IMG/VR virus record: IMGVR_UViG_3300025325_000051
Location: 1 to 42,733 of that record
Strand: one strand, 5' to 3'
From: a virus
DNA: 42,733 nucleotides
The position numbers were made by a program, and so were the translations under genes. Position 1 is the first letter of the stretch; each line of letters starts with the position of its first letter. This document shows positions 9,560 through 16,995 of the stretch, piece after piece. Below the pieces are notes generated by a model that did not search any database, was not told the origin of the DNA, and worked only from the letters and a program-made list of their open reading frames with translations.

Positions 9560-9589
9560 ATTATAAAGATTAACCTAATGAGTAAGCAA
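9560..9589 (-). promoter_or_regulatory. Leftward virion-operon promoter, nearly leaderless
   Basis: Minus strand TTGCTT (9584-9589), 18-bp spacer, TATAAT (9560-9565). The predicted start is about 9553, one base before the ATG at 9552. The -35 box lies within the first codons of the divergent TerL gene. Only 25 bp separate the two divergent genes. Confidence 0.5.
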
Positions 9590-11452
9590 TACCCCTTTGA
9601 TGATATTATATACGCTGAAGGATGGAAAATTGAAAATAAGCTAGGAAAAAGAATAGTTATTATTGGAAATAAAGAGTTTACTTATAATCATCCTTTTGCA
9701 ATGCACGCTAAGCTTTATAGAGAAAGTAAAAATTCTGAAGAAAAATACCTACATATAAAAGCTATGCATGATTATGCGTGGCCTCATTTAATTCCTACAT
9801 GGAACTATTGGGACGAAAGAAGGCTTCAAGCACACTGTAATGGTCATAACTATATAAGTTATGCAGGCGGTGCAAGTACTGGTAAAAGTCATATGGCAGC
9901 TAGAATTGCAATATTATTTTGGTTAGCTGCTCCTAATAAAAGAACGGTAATTGTCGCTTCTACTACCCTAGAATCAGCTACAACACGTATCTGGGGATAT
10001 ATCACTCGTTTATTATCTGAATTAGCGATTCAATATCCTTATAGATACTTTCGAGGTAATTGCCCAAAAGTTTTATATGATAAAAATGATCCAATTCACG
10101 GTATGTACGCGGTTGCCGCAGGGCGCGGCACTGATGAACAAACAATTTCAAATTGGATAGGAAAACACCCTAAAGAAGCTATAATGGTAGTTTTAGACGA
10201 AGCTACTGATTTAAATCCAGCAATTTTAAAAAGCTTACCTAATTTAGAAGCAGGTGGAGTAGAATTTAGCTGTATTGCCATAGGAAACAGCGCTTCTAAA
10301 TTTGATCTACATGGGGCACTCAGCACTCCTTTAGCAACTTGGAATTCAGTAGATCCTTATAAAGACAACAAATGGGATACTACACAAAAAAATGGAATAT
10401 GCCTATTTTTTAGCTGCTACGAGTCCCCTGCTATCCATGAGGGAGATCCTGAAAAAAAAGTATTATTAGAAAGATTTTTTGTAACACAAGAGCAAATTGA
10501 AGAAAAAGAAAAGCTTTATGGTAAAGAATCTGACTCATTTTGGCGTATGGTAATTGGCTTTTGGAAATTAGATAGCACAGAAGAAACAGTTATAAGTAAG
10601 CTATTTATTGATGATTTTAGAGTATTTGAAAAAGCTGAATGGTCAGGAATAGATAAACTTAAAGTTATAGCTGGTTTAGACCCCGCCTTTAGCACGGGCG
10701 GCGATCAATGTATTTTAAGACTAGCTATACTTGGTCAAGATGTGACTGGAAAAATAATATTAGATTTTAGAGGAAATGAATTACTATTTAAAATACCAAT
10801 AACAGCACATAGTAAAGACAGTGCCGATATTCAAATAGCAAAAAAAGTTATAAGTATTTTAAAAGATTATGGTGTTAGATTAGCGGATTTAGCAATTGAT
10901 GCTAACGGGCAAGGCAGAGCACTTGGTGAAGTAATAAGACTTCAAGCAGGAGCACTAGATGTGCCAATTAAAATTTACTGCACCAAAGCAGGACAAGTAG
11001 CTGTAAAAAGCTTCGATGTCACTATAAAAAATCCATATGAGCTATGGTTTTGCTTTAGAGACTTTATCCAAAATAAACAAATAAGGGGGCTAGATAACAT
11101 AACAATTTATCAACTTACAACAAGGCAGGTTCACTATAAAAACGGAAAAGCTAGTTTAGAGCAGAAAAAAGATTATAAAAACCGTATGGGGGCAATCATG
11201 CCTAGTTTAGCGCGTTCGCCTGATGAAGCAGATGCGGCGGCACTATGCCTTCAAGTAGCTATAATTAATTATGGCTTTCATGCAGGACAAATGGTTAGAA
11301 AAAAAGAAGATAAAGCCTTTGAATATGATAAATTCAGTACCTATCAAGCGTTACTAAAACAAGAAAGAGAAATTAAAGCAGTTAGTAGAATGGGCGGAAT
11401 AGAAGCATCATTTACTGGCGATTTAGCAGATATTAAATTCCCTTTCTCTTAA
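9578..11452 (+). CDS. terL: Terminase large subunit (ATPase/nuclease)
   Basis: 624 aa. DNA-packaging motor. N-terminal ATPase: Walker A in AGGASTGKSH (about residue 95-104), Walker B MVVLDEATD (about 205-213). C-terminal RNase H-like nuclease with acidic residues in AGLDPAFSTGGDQC (about 368), LAIDANGQGRALGEV (about 440) and SPDEADAAAL (about 548). Length is normal for TerL. It is transcribed away from the other virion genes and overlaps the next, opposite gene by 20 bp. No clear Shine-Dalgarno is present. Confidence 0.93.
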   Translation: MSKQYPFDDIIYAEGWKIENKLGKRIVIIGNKEFTYNHPFAMHAKLYRESKNSEEKYLHIKAMHDYAWPHLIPTWNYWDERRLQAHCNGHNYISYAGGASTGKSHMAARIAILFWLAAPNKRTVIVASTTLESATTRIWGYITRLLSELAIQYPYRYFRGNCPKVLYDKNDPIHGMYAVAAGRGTDEQTISNWIGKHPKEAIMVVLDEATDLNPAILKSLPNLEAGGVEFSCIAIGNSASKFDLHGALSTPLATWNSVDPYKDNKWDTTQKNGICLFFSCYESPAIHEGDPEKKVLLERFFVTQEQIEEKEKLYGKESDSFWRMVIGFWKLDSTEETVISKLFIDDFRVFEKAEWSGIDKLKVIAGLDPAFSTGGDQCILRLAILGQDVTGKIILDFRGNELLFKIPITAHSKDSADIQIAKKVISILKDYGVRLADLAIDANGQGRALGEVIRLQAGALDVPIKIYCTKAGQVAVKSFDVTIKNPYELWFCFRDFIQNKQIRGLDNITIYQLTTRQVHYKNGKASLEQKKDYKNRMGAIMPSLARSPDEADAAALCLQVAIINYGFHAGQMVRKKEDKAFEYDKFSTYQALLKQEREIKAVSRMGGIEASFTGDLADIKFPFS

Positions 11453-11696
11453 TTCTTTTATTAAGTTCTTTTTTTATAACAGTCTTCATTTTGGATTTAA
11501 TATCATTAATTAAACTTTCTGGATGCACTATAAGAGTGCCGTCCTGCAATTCTACACCATGAGCACGGTCTGAGGTAATAAGATAATGTTTAAGATAGTT
11601 TATATTTATATTTAAAACACTAGCAGCTTTCTCTTTTGAATAGAATTTTTCAAGCTTAATACGCTTTAAGCGTGGGCAACGCTTATAAAAAGCCAT
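11433..11696 (-). CDS. Small HTH/excisionase-like protein
   Basis: 87 aa from the ATG at 11696, which follows the upstream stop by one base (TGAAATG), so the two genes are coupled. It contains a possible DNA-binding helix pair (YSKEKAASVLNININYLKHY) followed by a short hairpin (GVELQDGTLIVHPESL), similar in layout to MerR or excisionase folds, then a very basic tail. Function unknown; a small-terminase or regulatory role is possible next to TerL. Confidence 0.55.
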   Translation of the reverse strand: MAFYKRCPRLKRIKLEKFYSKEKAASVLNININYLKHYLITSDRAHGVELQDGTLIVHPESLINDIKSKMKTVIKKELNKRIKRKGI

Positions 11697-11697
11697 T

Positions 11698-12009
11698 TCA
11701 ATCAATTGGGTTAATGAAATCGCTCTTGAAGCTGATACTTTTAGCACCATATTGCTGCATTAAAATGTTGCGTCTTTCTTTAATCGCATTAAACGTAGCG
11801 GCTGAGAGCTTACACACTTGTCCAATAGTAGTTACTTTGCCCCAAGCAGCATGCATAGCATGTAATATCCCATTAGCAAATCTTAGATCTGCCTCAACAA
11901 TATCTTCTATGGTAGAATCACGATGCACAGGAAGCGGCTCTTCAATACTAGCTAACGGATCATCTAAGTCTGTTTCTACTGGTATTAAAGCCATAGTTTC
12001 CTTTGACAT
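11698..12009 (-). CDS. Unknown protein, possible small terminase subunit
   Basis: 103 aa. An acidic N-terminus (residues 10-40) precedes a helical region (WGKVTTIGQVCKLSAATFNA, then IKERRNILMQQYGA) that could be a DNA-binding and oligomerisation segment. Position next to TerL makes it or its coupled neighbour a candidate TerS, without direct sequence proof. The predicted promoter start coincides with its ATG, so the mRNA would be leaderless. Confidence 0.5.
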   Translation of the reverse strand: MSKETMALIPVETDLDDPLASIEEPLPVHRDSTIEDIVEADLRFANGILHAMHAAWGKVTTIGQVCKLSAATFNAIKERRNILMQQYGAKSISFKSDFINPID

Positions 12010-12015
12010 AGAAAC

Positions 12016-12045
12016 AGTATAACAGCTTCATTGGAGTTTAAACAA
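12016..12045 (-). promoter_or_regulatory. Leftward promoter giving a leaderless mRNA
   Basis: Minus strand TTGTTT (12040-12045), 18-bp spacer, TATACT (12016-12021). With the usual geometry +1 is 12009, the A of the ATG. The spacing and boxes match the 9560-9589 promoter on the same strand. Confidence 0.5.
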
Positions 12046-12046
12046 T

Positions 12047-12583
12047 ATGCACGATAAACTAGATTTTGTATGGGAAGCAGCACAAAAATTTAAAATAAAA
12101 GCCAAGAAAGACGAGTTTCTAGCACTTATTAGAATAATGCATGGAAGAAAAGTAAAGTCTATATTAGAAATTGGCACTGGCACTGGCGGTTCGGCACGTG
12201 GATTCCTTGAACTATTTAATAGAGTTACAAGTGTGGATAAGATAAAATATGTAGGAGTCGATGCACTGATAAAGAAATTCGGCTGGCGTTTTAATTTTAT
12301 ATTGGGGGACAGTCGTGACGTAGAAGTTATTGGAGAATTTGACGTACTTTATATAGACGGTGATTACGAATATGCTGGAGTCAGGAATGATTTTGAAAGA
12401 TTTAGTCCACTAGTTAAACACGGTGGATTAGTAATATTTAATAATATAGTAAAAAATGATAACGAAGCAATTAAAGGGCATGAAGTATGGAAACTATGGG
12501 AAGCACTAAAAATGCAATACATGCACATAGAATTAGTATATGAAGATCCTAAATGGGGTGGGGTGGGGGTGCTATTTGTATAG
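12047..12583 (+). CDS. Class I SAM-dependent methyltransferase
   Basis: 178 aa. Motif I is ILEIGTGTGGSA (about residue 40-51), followed by VGVDA, LGDSRD and DVLYIDGDYEYAGVRNDFE, then KHGGLVIFNNI. This is the Methyltransf_24/CmcI-like pattern, in which an Asp-rich VLYIDGD element follows the SAM fold. The substrate is unknown; small molecules, sugars or a modified nucleotide are possible. It stands alone, divergent from the TerS-like pair, with a good GGAG site 10 bp before the ATG. Confidence 0.8.
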   Translation: MHDKLDFVWEAAQKFKIKAKKDEFLALIRIMHGRKVKSILEIGTGTGGSARGFLELFNRVTSVDKIKYVGVDALIKKFGWRFNFILGDSRDVEVIGEFDVLYIDGDYEYAGVRNDFERFSPLVKHGGLVIFNNIVKNDNEAIKGHEVWKLWEALKMQYMHIELVYEDPKWGGVGVLFV

Positions 12584-12592
12584 GTGCATATT

Positions 12593-12701
12593 CAATCAAA
12601 TAGAATGCTTTATATAGGTATAACAATCAAAAAGATTGCTTGTGTATGAGGGAAGCTGCGGAATGAGTAGTTCAATATAAGTATTTCAATCAAAAAGATT
12701 G
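12593..12701. promoter_or_regulatory. Three phased CAATC operators
   Basis: Three 15-bp sites: CAATCAAATAGAATG at 12593, and CAATCAAAAAGATTG at 12624 and 12687. Start-to-start distances are 31 and 63 bp, close to 3 and 6 helical turns, so bound proteins would lie on one face of the DNA. Each is followed at a fixed distance by an AT-rich box (TTATAT, TGTGTA, TATATA), but no good -35 box is visible. Confidence 0.65.
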
Positions 12702-12824
12702 CTTATATATGACGATGTGAGTAAAAAATACGGATGTACATATAGAGTACATACGGGGGTGGTCTGAATTATCCTACTCATCTTGAATTCCTATAAAAAA
12801 GAAATTGTTTATTTTTAACCTTCC

Positions 12825-12893
12825 AGTCCTAATCTAATCAAAGTCTAGATCACGAGAATTATTATTCTCAGGATGTGATGCATAGTAAGGACT
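12825..12893. other. Nested-hairpin element in a non-coding region
   Basis: Three nested complementary pairs: AGTCCT (12825) with AGGACT (12888); ATCAC (12849) with GTGAT (12875); GAGAAT (12854) with ATTCTC (12864) around a TATT loop. It could be a folded RNA or a cruciform. The rest of 12702-13029 has an ATGTAC/GTACAT inverted repeat (12734-12752), an AT-rich stretch (12901-12958) and a direct repeat ATGTGTGAGTGT (12984 and 13000). No gene is seen in 12584-13129. Confidence 0.45.
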
Positions 12894-13029
12894 TAGCTAA
12901 TAACACACATAATATATACATATAATACATTGAATATACTGAATTAATATACTAATAAGTGCGAGGCTTGCGGCATGAGCTAAATGTGTGAGTGTTTTTA
13001 TGTGTGAGTGTGAATAATTTTTATTATTT

Positions 13030-13047
13030 CAATCAAAATGATTGACA
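13030..13047 (+). promoter_or_regulatory. Perfect CAATCA operator overlapping a -35 box
   Basis: CAATCAAAATGATTG (13030-13044) has perfect 6-bp arms and runs into TTGACA (13042-13047), the same geometry as at 19906-19923. The matching -10 is weak. A further degenerate site, CAATCAGAAGGATTA (13111-13125), covers the ribosome-binding site of the next gene. Confidence 0.6.
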
Positions 13048-13129
13048 CATATTAAAAATTATGCGAAAATGTTTTTATTGCAAATAATGCAATAATTTAA
13101 TCAATTAAATCAATCAGAAGGATTAAAAA

Positions 13130-13684
13130 ATGAATAAAAAATTAAAATTAGAAATTGGCTGCTACTTAGACATGAGTATTAGAGATAATCGTAATGTACT
13201 TGGTTTTTTGCATGACTTACTAAATGAAAGTCTAACAATACAATTAGCTATAAAATGCAATAAAACAAAGGCTTTATTACTTGAAATAGGTAAATTTATT
13301 AGTTCAACTAATAAAGAACTAAATGAAATATATCGTAATTCTAATGTAGATTCTGATCTAGATGGTGAACTAGAATCTATTGCAGATGAGTTAGTCACTG
13401 AAGCATGTGATATACTTAATACCTACACTCCAGACTATACATACCTAGGTTTTAACGATGGATCTTTTGGCTTATGGTGCAGCATAGAAAATGTAAAATA
13501 TGACTTTGACGGTATAATTTTGCAAGGTCTCGATACTCATTATCTTATACCAAAAGACTTTATGCATCTTGTACCAGAAAAATTTACTGGACACATATTA
13601 TTAACTGATAATTCTAATAATCCATTAGAATTATTATTAAAAACAGAAAATGTTGAAAAAATAGAAGTAATTTGGCGTATATAA
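13130..13684 (+). CDS. Unknown early-type protein, 184 aa
   Basis: Not recognised. N-terminal two-thirds helical (KALLLEIGKFISSTNKELN, ELESIADELVTEACDIL), C-terminal third beta-rich (FDGIILQGLDTHYLIP, HILLTDNSNNPLELLL). Good AGAAGGA ribosome site, overlapped by an operator-like sequence. First gene of the rightward 13-16 kb block. Confidence 0.65.
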   Translation: MNKKLKLEIGCYLDMSIRDNRNVLGFLHDLLNESLTIQLAIKCNKTKALLLEIGKFISSTNKELNEIYRNSNVDSDLDGELESIADELVTEACDILNTYTPDYTYLGFNDGSFGLWCSIENVKYDFDGIILQGLDTHYLIPKDFMHLVPEKFTGHILLTDNSNNPLELLLKTENVEKIEVIWRI

Positions 13685-13768
13685 TTACTGTAATTGATAA
13701 CTCACATTGCATTATTAACATATGAGTTATTATTAGAGTAATTATACTCTCTTAAAGAAAGGCATAAT

Positions 13769-13996
13769 ATGGACTATACAAAAAAAGCTAAAAACGAGCA
13801 AAGTTACTATAAACTAACTGATAACGATTATTACAATGCTGCAATAGCTGATTATGTGCAGCAGTATAATAAACGACCTCCACATAAAGATATACCAACA
13901 AAACATATGATTAAGGCTTTGCGACTCATGCCGTGGGAAAATACATGTGAGGATTGGGCTAGACTGCATGTAACTGAAATGTTTTTAAGAGCATAA
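13769..13996 (+). CDS. Unknown small protein, 75 aa
   Basis: Tyr/Lys-rich N-terminus, then a segment with DIPTKHMIKALRLMPWENTC. The AAAGAAAGG ribosome site is good. Not recognised; the compact helical prediction would fit a small regulatory or host-interaction protein, which is only a guess. Confidence 0.6.
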   Translation: MDYTKKAKNEQSYYKLTDNDYYNAAIADYVQQYNKRPPHKDIPTKHMIKALRLMPWENTCEDWARLHVTEMFLRA

Positions 13997-13999
13997 TAT

Positions 14000-14104
14000 A
14001 TGATACAACTACTTGATTTTATTAAACCTTTTGTACAAATAACTCTAACAGCAATTATTCGTATAATTGGATTAATTATTATATTAAATTTATTTTGTAT
14101 TTAA
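14000..14104 (+). CDS. 34-aa single-span membrane peptide
   Basis: ATG at 14000, 3 bp after the previous stop. The peptide is almost wholly hydrophobic (ITLTAIIRIIGLIIILNLF) with one Lys and one Arg. No clear Shine-Dalgarno, so translation may be coupled to the upstream gene. Could be chance in AT-rich DNA, but the tight spacing argues for a gene. Confidence 0.4.
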   Translation: MIQLLDFIKPFVQITLTAIIRIIGLIIILNLFCI

Positions 14105-14105
14105 C

Positions 14106-14162
14106 TTGACTCAATCATTTTGATTGATTATACTTAAGAAGTAAATTCAATCATAAAAATTG
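14106..14162 (+). promoter_or_regulatory. Promoter with operator in the spacer and a second operator downstream
   Basis: TTGACT (14106-14111), 17-bp spacer, TATACT (14129-14134). The spacer holds the palindrome CAATCATTTTGATTG (14112-14126) with perfect 6-bp arms. A second, weaker site CAATCATAAAAATTG lies at 14148-14162, just after the predicted start (about 14141). A protein bound here would block polymerase. Drives the 14193 gene. Confidence 0.75.
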
Positions 14163-14192
14163 AAGATTTTAACTTCAAAAAAGGTATAACTT

Positions 14193-14591
14193 ATGAATAA
14201 CACTGAAGAAAAAAGAGAATTAACGCAAGCTGATTTAAATCAATTTTATGGTACTTTTAACTATCATAAACTCACATTGTTTAAAAATGTCGTATTCACA
14301 GACGGCATGGCTTATTTAGCTAATGAAGCAAATTGCTATTGGTTAATGAATGAAATAGCCGCTAAAACATTAGAATTATACAAGAAAAATAATGATAATG
14401 TATTTATTGTAGTTAGATTATTTAAAAAAGGAAAAGAAGCGGTTATTCAATATTCCGACGGTAACAATAATATTCTAGATCAAACTAAACTAAGTTTTAC
14501 TGACTTTCCGCTTAGTCCTTTTCAATGTTACAGCCAACTAGCTGATTATGACCCCGTTAAGTTTGTCATAATGCTCACCACTGAGTATTAG
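14193..14591 (+). CDS. DUF6876 family protein
   Basis: 132 aa, the usual length for the family. Diagnostic features: LNQFYGTFNYHKL near the start, FTDGMAYLANEANCYWLMN (residues 37-55), then FTDFPLSPFQCY and a C-terminal ending in EY. DUF6876 proteins occur in phages and mobile elements and have no assigned function. It has its own operator-controlled promoter and good AAAGG site. Confidence 0.8.
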   Translation: MNNTEEKRELTQADLNQFYGTFNYHKLTLFKNVVFTDGMAYLANEANCYWLMNEIAAKTLELYKKNNDNVFIVVRLFKKGKEAVIQYSDGNNNILDQTKLSFTDFPLSPFQCYSQLADYDPVKFVIMLTTEY

Positions 14592-14635
14592 GCTAAGTCA
14601 TTGATGCTAGGTACATGGTCTAGCATGTACTTAGC
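14592..14635. other. Nested inverted repeat
   Basis: GCTAAGT (14592-14598) pairs with ACTTAGC (14629-14635), and inside it TGCTAG (14605-14610) pairs with CTAGCA (14620-14625). No T-run follows, so it is not a standard terminator. It may stabilise the upstream mRNA end or process the transcript. Confidence 0.5.
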
Positions 14636-14675
14636 TAAAATCGTTTAACCTAGACCTTAAAAAGGGCTAAAAATT

Positions 14676-15029
14676 ATGAAAGCAACAACTAAAAACTTAG
14701 AAGGCATCTTTAAAGTATTTTGTGACAGTTACGGATATAGAGTAGCTAAAAATAGATTAGACGAAGGCGCATTGGCACTATGGGATAATGGTACTAATTC
14801 ATGGTCTATAGCCCGTATGTTAGATAATTATGGAATTACTATGCCGTTTGGACATGAAACATACACTAAAACAGAACTATACTATAATTTAAAGTTTGCT
14901 ATTGAATTATCAAGAGATATTAAACGCGCACAAGCTATGCCAGCAAATGCAAAATTAATAGGTAATGATGATAAAGGCAAAGATTTGTACACTCAACATT
15001 TAATTAACAATATACAAGGCAACTTATGA
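14676..15029 (+). CDS. Unknown protein, 117 aa
   Basis: Not recognised. Contains ARMLDNYGITMPFGHETYTK and a helical region (LKFAIELSRDIKRAQAMP). AAAAAGGG ribosome site. Its end overlaps the next start by 4 bp (ATGA). Confidence 0.6.
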   Translation: MKATTKNLEGIFKVFCDSYGYRVAKNRLDEGALALWDNGTNSWSIARMLDNYGITMPFGHETYTKTELYYNLKFAIELSRDIKRAQAMPANAKLIGNDDKGKDLYTQHLINNIQGNL

Positions 15030-15379
15030 ACAAAGCAAAAGAACTAGCAGAATCGTGGATAAATGGTAATTTATCGCATGTGTTTAGTGAATTAAATTAC
15101 GACTTTGATCTTATATTTGATGTATCGGTTCAATTGGACACTCAAAACAAAATTAACTTTCTTACATTTTGTGTGCAACAATTAATTAATAAACCGTATA
15201 AATCTGAAAATGAAATATCTCACACAGTCAATATCTCACATATTAAAGCTCTAAATACTAAACTCTCTAAAGCACAAGCCAGAGAAGTATTAAATCACCT
15301 CAATAACAATATTGATGATGAATTCGGACTAACCGACACTACAATAAAGTGCGCTATTGAAGAATTATTTGATTTATAA
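15026..15379 (+). CDS. Unknown helical protein, 117 aa
   Basis: Not recognised; predicted mostly helical (TKLSKAQAREVLNHLNNN). Coupled by ATGA overlap to the upstream gene. Same length as its neighbour but no clear sequence similarity between them. Confidence 0.6.
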   Translation: MNKAKELAESWINGNLSHVFSELNYDFDLIFDVSVQLDTQNKINFLTFCVQQLINKPYKSENEISHTVNISHIKALNTKLSKAQAREVLNHLNNNIDDEFGLTDTTIKCAIEELFDL

Positions 15380-15392
15380 AAGGAATAAATAT

Positions 15393-16148
15393 ATGAATAA
15401 CAATATATTAACTGAACTAATTGACATTATGCATAGTGATTTACATGCTTGTTTTTTTGACGCTGAACAGCATCCTAAAAACACATTTCAACCGACTAGT
15501 AATTTGTCTGATTATAGTAAAATAGTTTATTATGCACCTTCATTATTAGTTTACGGCGATTACACTGGATGCAGTGTAACACGTTCTAATCATGAAGTTT
15601 TTTATGAAAATTTTAAAAATATGCCATGGCTGGAAGTGTATAAAGAGATGCATAATTCTAAATCATTACTTATAAATATAAAGCTATTTGACAGCATAGA
15701 AGCCCTTAAAACTTTAAAAGACTTAGAAAATTATCCATTAATTAATGAAGAACACCATAGTAATCTTGAAAATGATTTAGAATGGGAAGCCTGGGAATCA
15801 ATTTATAGATCTGATTTTAGCTATAAATTAGTAGCTCATTTAGAAAATAATACTGATTTTAGCCCTAAGTTTATAGAAAAAGTAGAATTATTATGTGATG
15901 CAGCACTATTTAGCTTATTTCAAACCCTAAAAGAAACAACTAACACATATTTTTCACATGAAACTGGCTGTGAGTGTTCAATTGATCTAGATAGGCTTAT
16001 TAATCCCATTGGCACAAGTAAAACTTTTGATATTTATCATAATTGTGAGCCTATAACTCTCTTAGATGTTACTTTATCAGAGCAAACACTGGATAAAATC
16101 ATAGATCCGTATAAATATCATGATCCTAAGCAAGTAAAACTTTTATAA
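15393..16148 (+). CDS. Unknown acidic protein, 251 aa
   Basis: Start at the ATG at 15393, preceded by AAAGGA; a longer in-frame reading from 15357 would overlap the upstream gene and is rejected. Acidic and aromatic, with no recognised motif (LENDLEWEAWESIYRSDF in the middle). Last gene of this rightward block; it overlaps the end of the opposite gene by 6 bp. Confidence 0.65.
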   Translation: MNNNILTELIDIMHSDLHACFFDAEQHPKNTFQPTSNLSDYSKIVYYAPSLLVYGDYTGCSVTRSNHEVFYENFKNMPWLEVYKEMHNSKSLLINIKLFDSIEALKTLKDLENYPLINEEHHSNLENDLEWEAWESIYRSDFSYKLVAHLENNTDFSPKFIEKVELLCDAALFSLFQTLKETTNTYFSHETGCECSIDLDRLINPIGTSKTFDIYHNCEPITLLDVTLSEQTLDKIIDPYKYHDPKQVKLL

Positions 16149-16562
16149 ACTCATATTACTTTTATTAGGTAATTTAAAATTAATACCCCAATCCCAGTCT
16201 TTAGGCTTATATATAGTTGCGTTTATATTTAATTTAAAAGCTTTTACTTTCCAATTTAACATTAAAGCTGCTGTAATCATTACGCCATTAGAAATATAAG
16301 AGCTTAACCAGCGCTCACAAACATGTTTTAAGCTATAAGAACTAAAGTTATTACCTTTACTTAATATTTTAGGCTGAAGTTTAGCATACAGCAAAAATAA
16401 CATAGCTGATTTTATGCTCGATTCGGCAGTTATTAGTTTATTTCTTGAAACTAAAAACTCCTCTTTAAATAAATCCTCCCCCCAAGAAAAACCAAAAATA
16501 TGTAAGTTTTCATATATAGAAAGCACTTCATAGAGTTTATAGTTAAATTTCTTATTCATCAT
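16143..16562 (-). CDS. Unknown protein between the convergent block and the origin, 139 aa
   Basis: Start taken at the ATG pair 16562/16559; a TTG at 16601 would run through an iteron-like sequence. Features YEVLSIYENLHIFGFSWGED and SLKHVCERWLSSYISNGVMI, then NWKVKAF near the end. Not recognised. It shares strand and probably transcript with the primase-helicase, with the candidate origin between them, so a replication role is possible. Confidence 0.55.
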   Translation of the reverse strand: MMNKKFNYKLYEVLSIYENLHIFGFSWGEDLFKEEFLVSRNKLITAESSIKSAMLFLLYAKLQPKILSKGNNFSSYSLKHVCERWLSSYISNGVMITAALMLNWKVKAFKLNINATIYKPKDWDWGINFKLPNKSNMSL

Positions 16563-16587
16563 AGGTTTAATTGACTTAAACCAGTTT

Positions 16588-16995
16588 GTCCACCCTTGCA
16601 AATTGACTTAAGTTATTCATAATAATGTAATTTTCCGAAAATTTGTCCACCCTGAGGACAGGCTAGGACACTCTGATTCTTATAACCTATTGATATTGTT
16701 CCACTGTCCACCCTGTCCAGGCTATTCGGGCATCTCTTTCCTATATATAAATATATACACTATATGTCCACTCTATAGTATACCTATATAATATTTTATA
16801 TAGAATAAGGTTAAGTAATATAAGACACAGCCTGGACACACATACTTAACTTATTGATAAATATAAATATGTTTGTCCAGTCCAGGCTAGCCCAGGCTAA
16901 AAAAATCGCTTAGCCTGGACACGGAAACACGGTTACATATATATTTATCAATAAGTTATGTGTTAAGCGAAAAAAGTACAGCCTGGACACGGAAA
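16588..16995. other. Candidate replication origin: iterons and large palindrome
   Basis: A gene-free region of about 390 bp. AGCCTGGAC occurs at 16829, 16912 and 16980, and inverted (GTCCAGGCT) at 16715 and 16880; related GTCCACCC elements lie at 16588, 16645 and 16706. GTCCAGGCTA (16880-16889) and TAGCCTGGAC (16911-16920) form a perfect 10-bp hairpin, enclosed by a perfect 17-base inverted repeat, AACTTATTGATAAATAT (16848-16864) with its complement at 16941-16957. An AT-rich stretch lies at 16741-16803. It directly follows the primase-helicase stop. Confidence 0.65.

Noticed and set aside
13042-13070. Full promoter at TTGACA next to the 13030 operator
   Set aside because: The -35 is perfect but no acceptable -10 lies 16-18 bp away; only the operator is reported with confidence.
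16588-16995. Repeats as a CRISPR array
   Set aside because: Repeat units are 9-12 bp, unevenly spaced and in both orientations, with no spacers of constant length and no cas genes; they fit iterons better.
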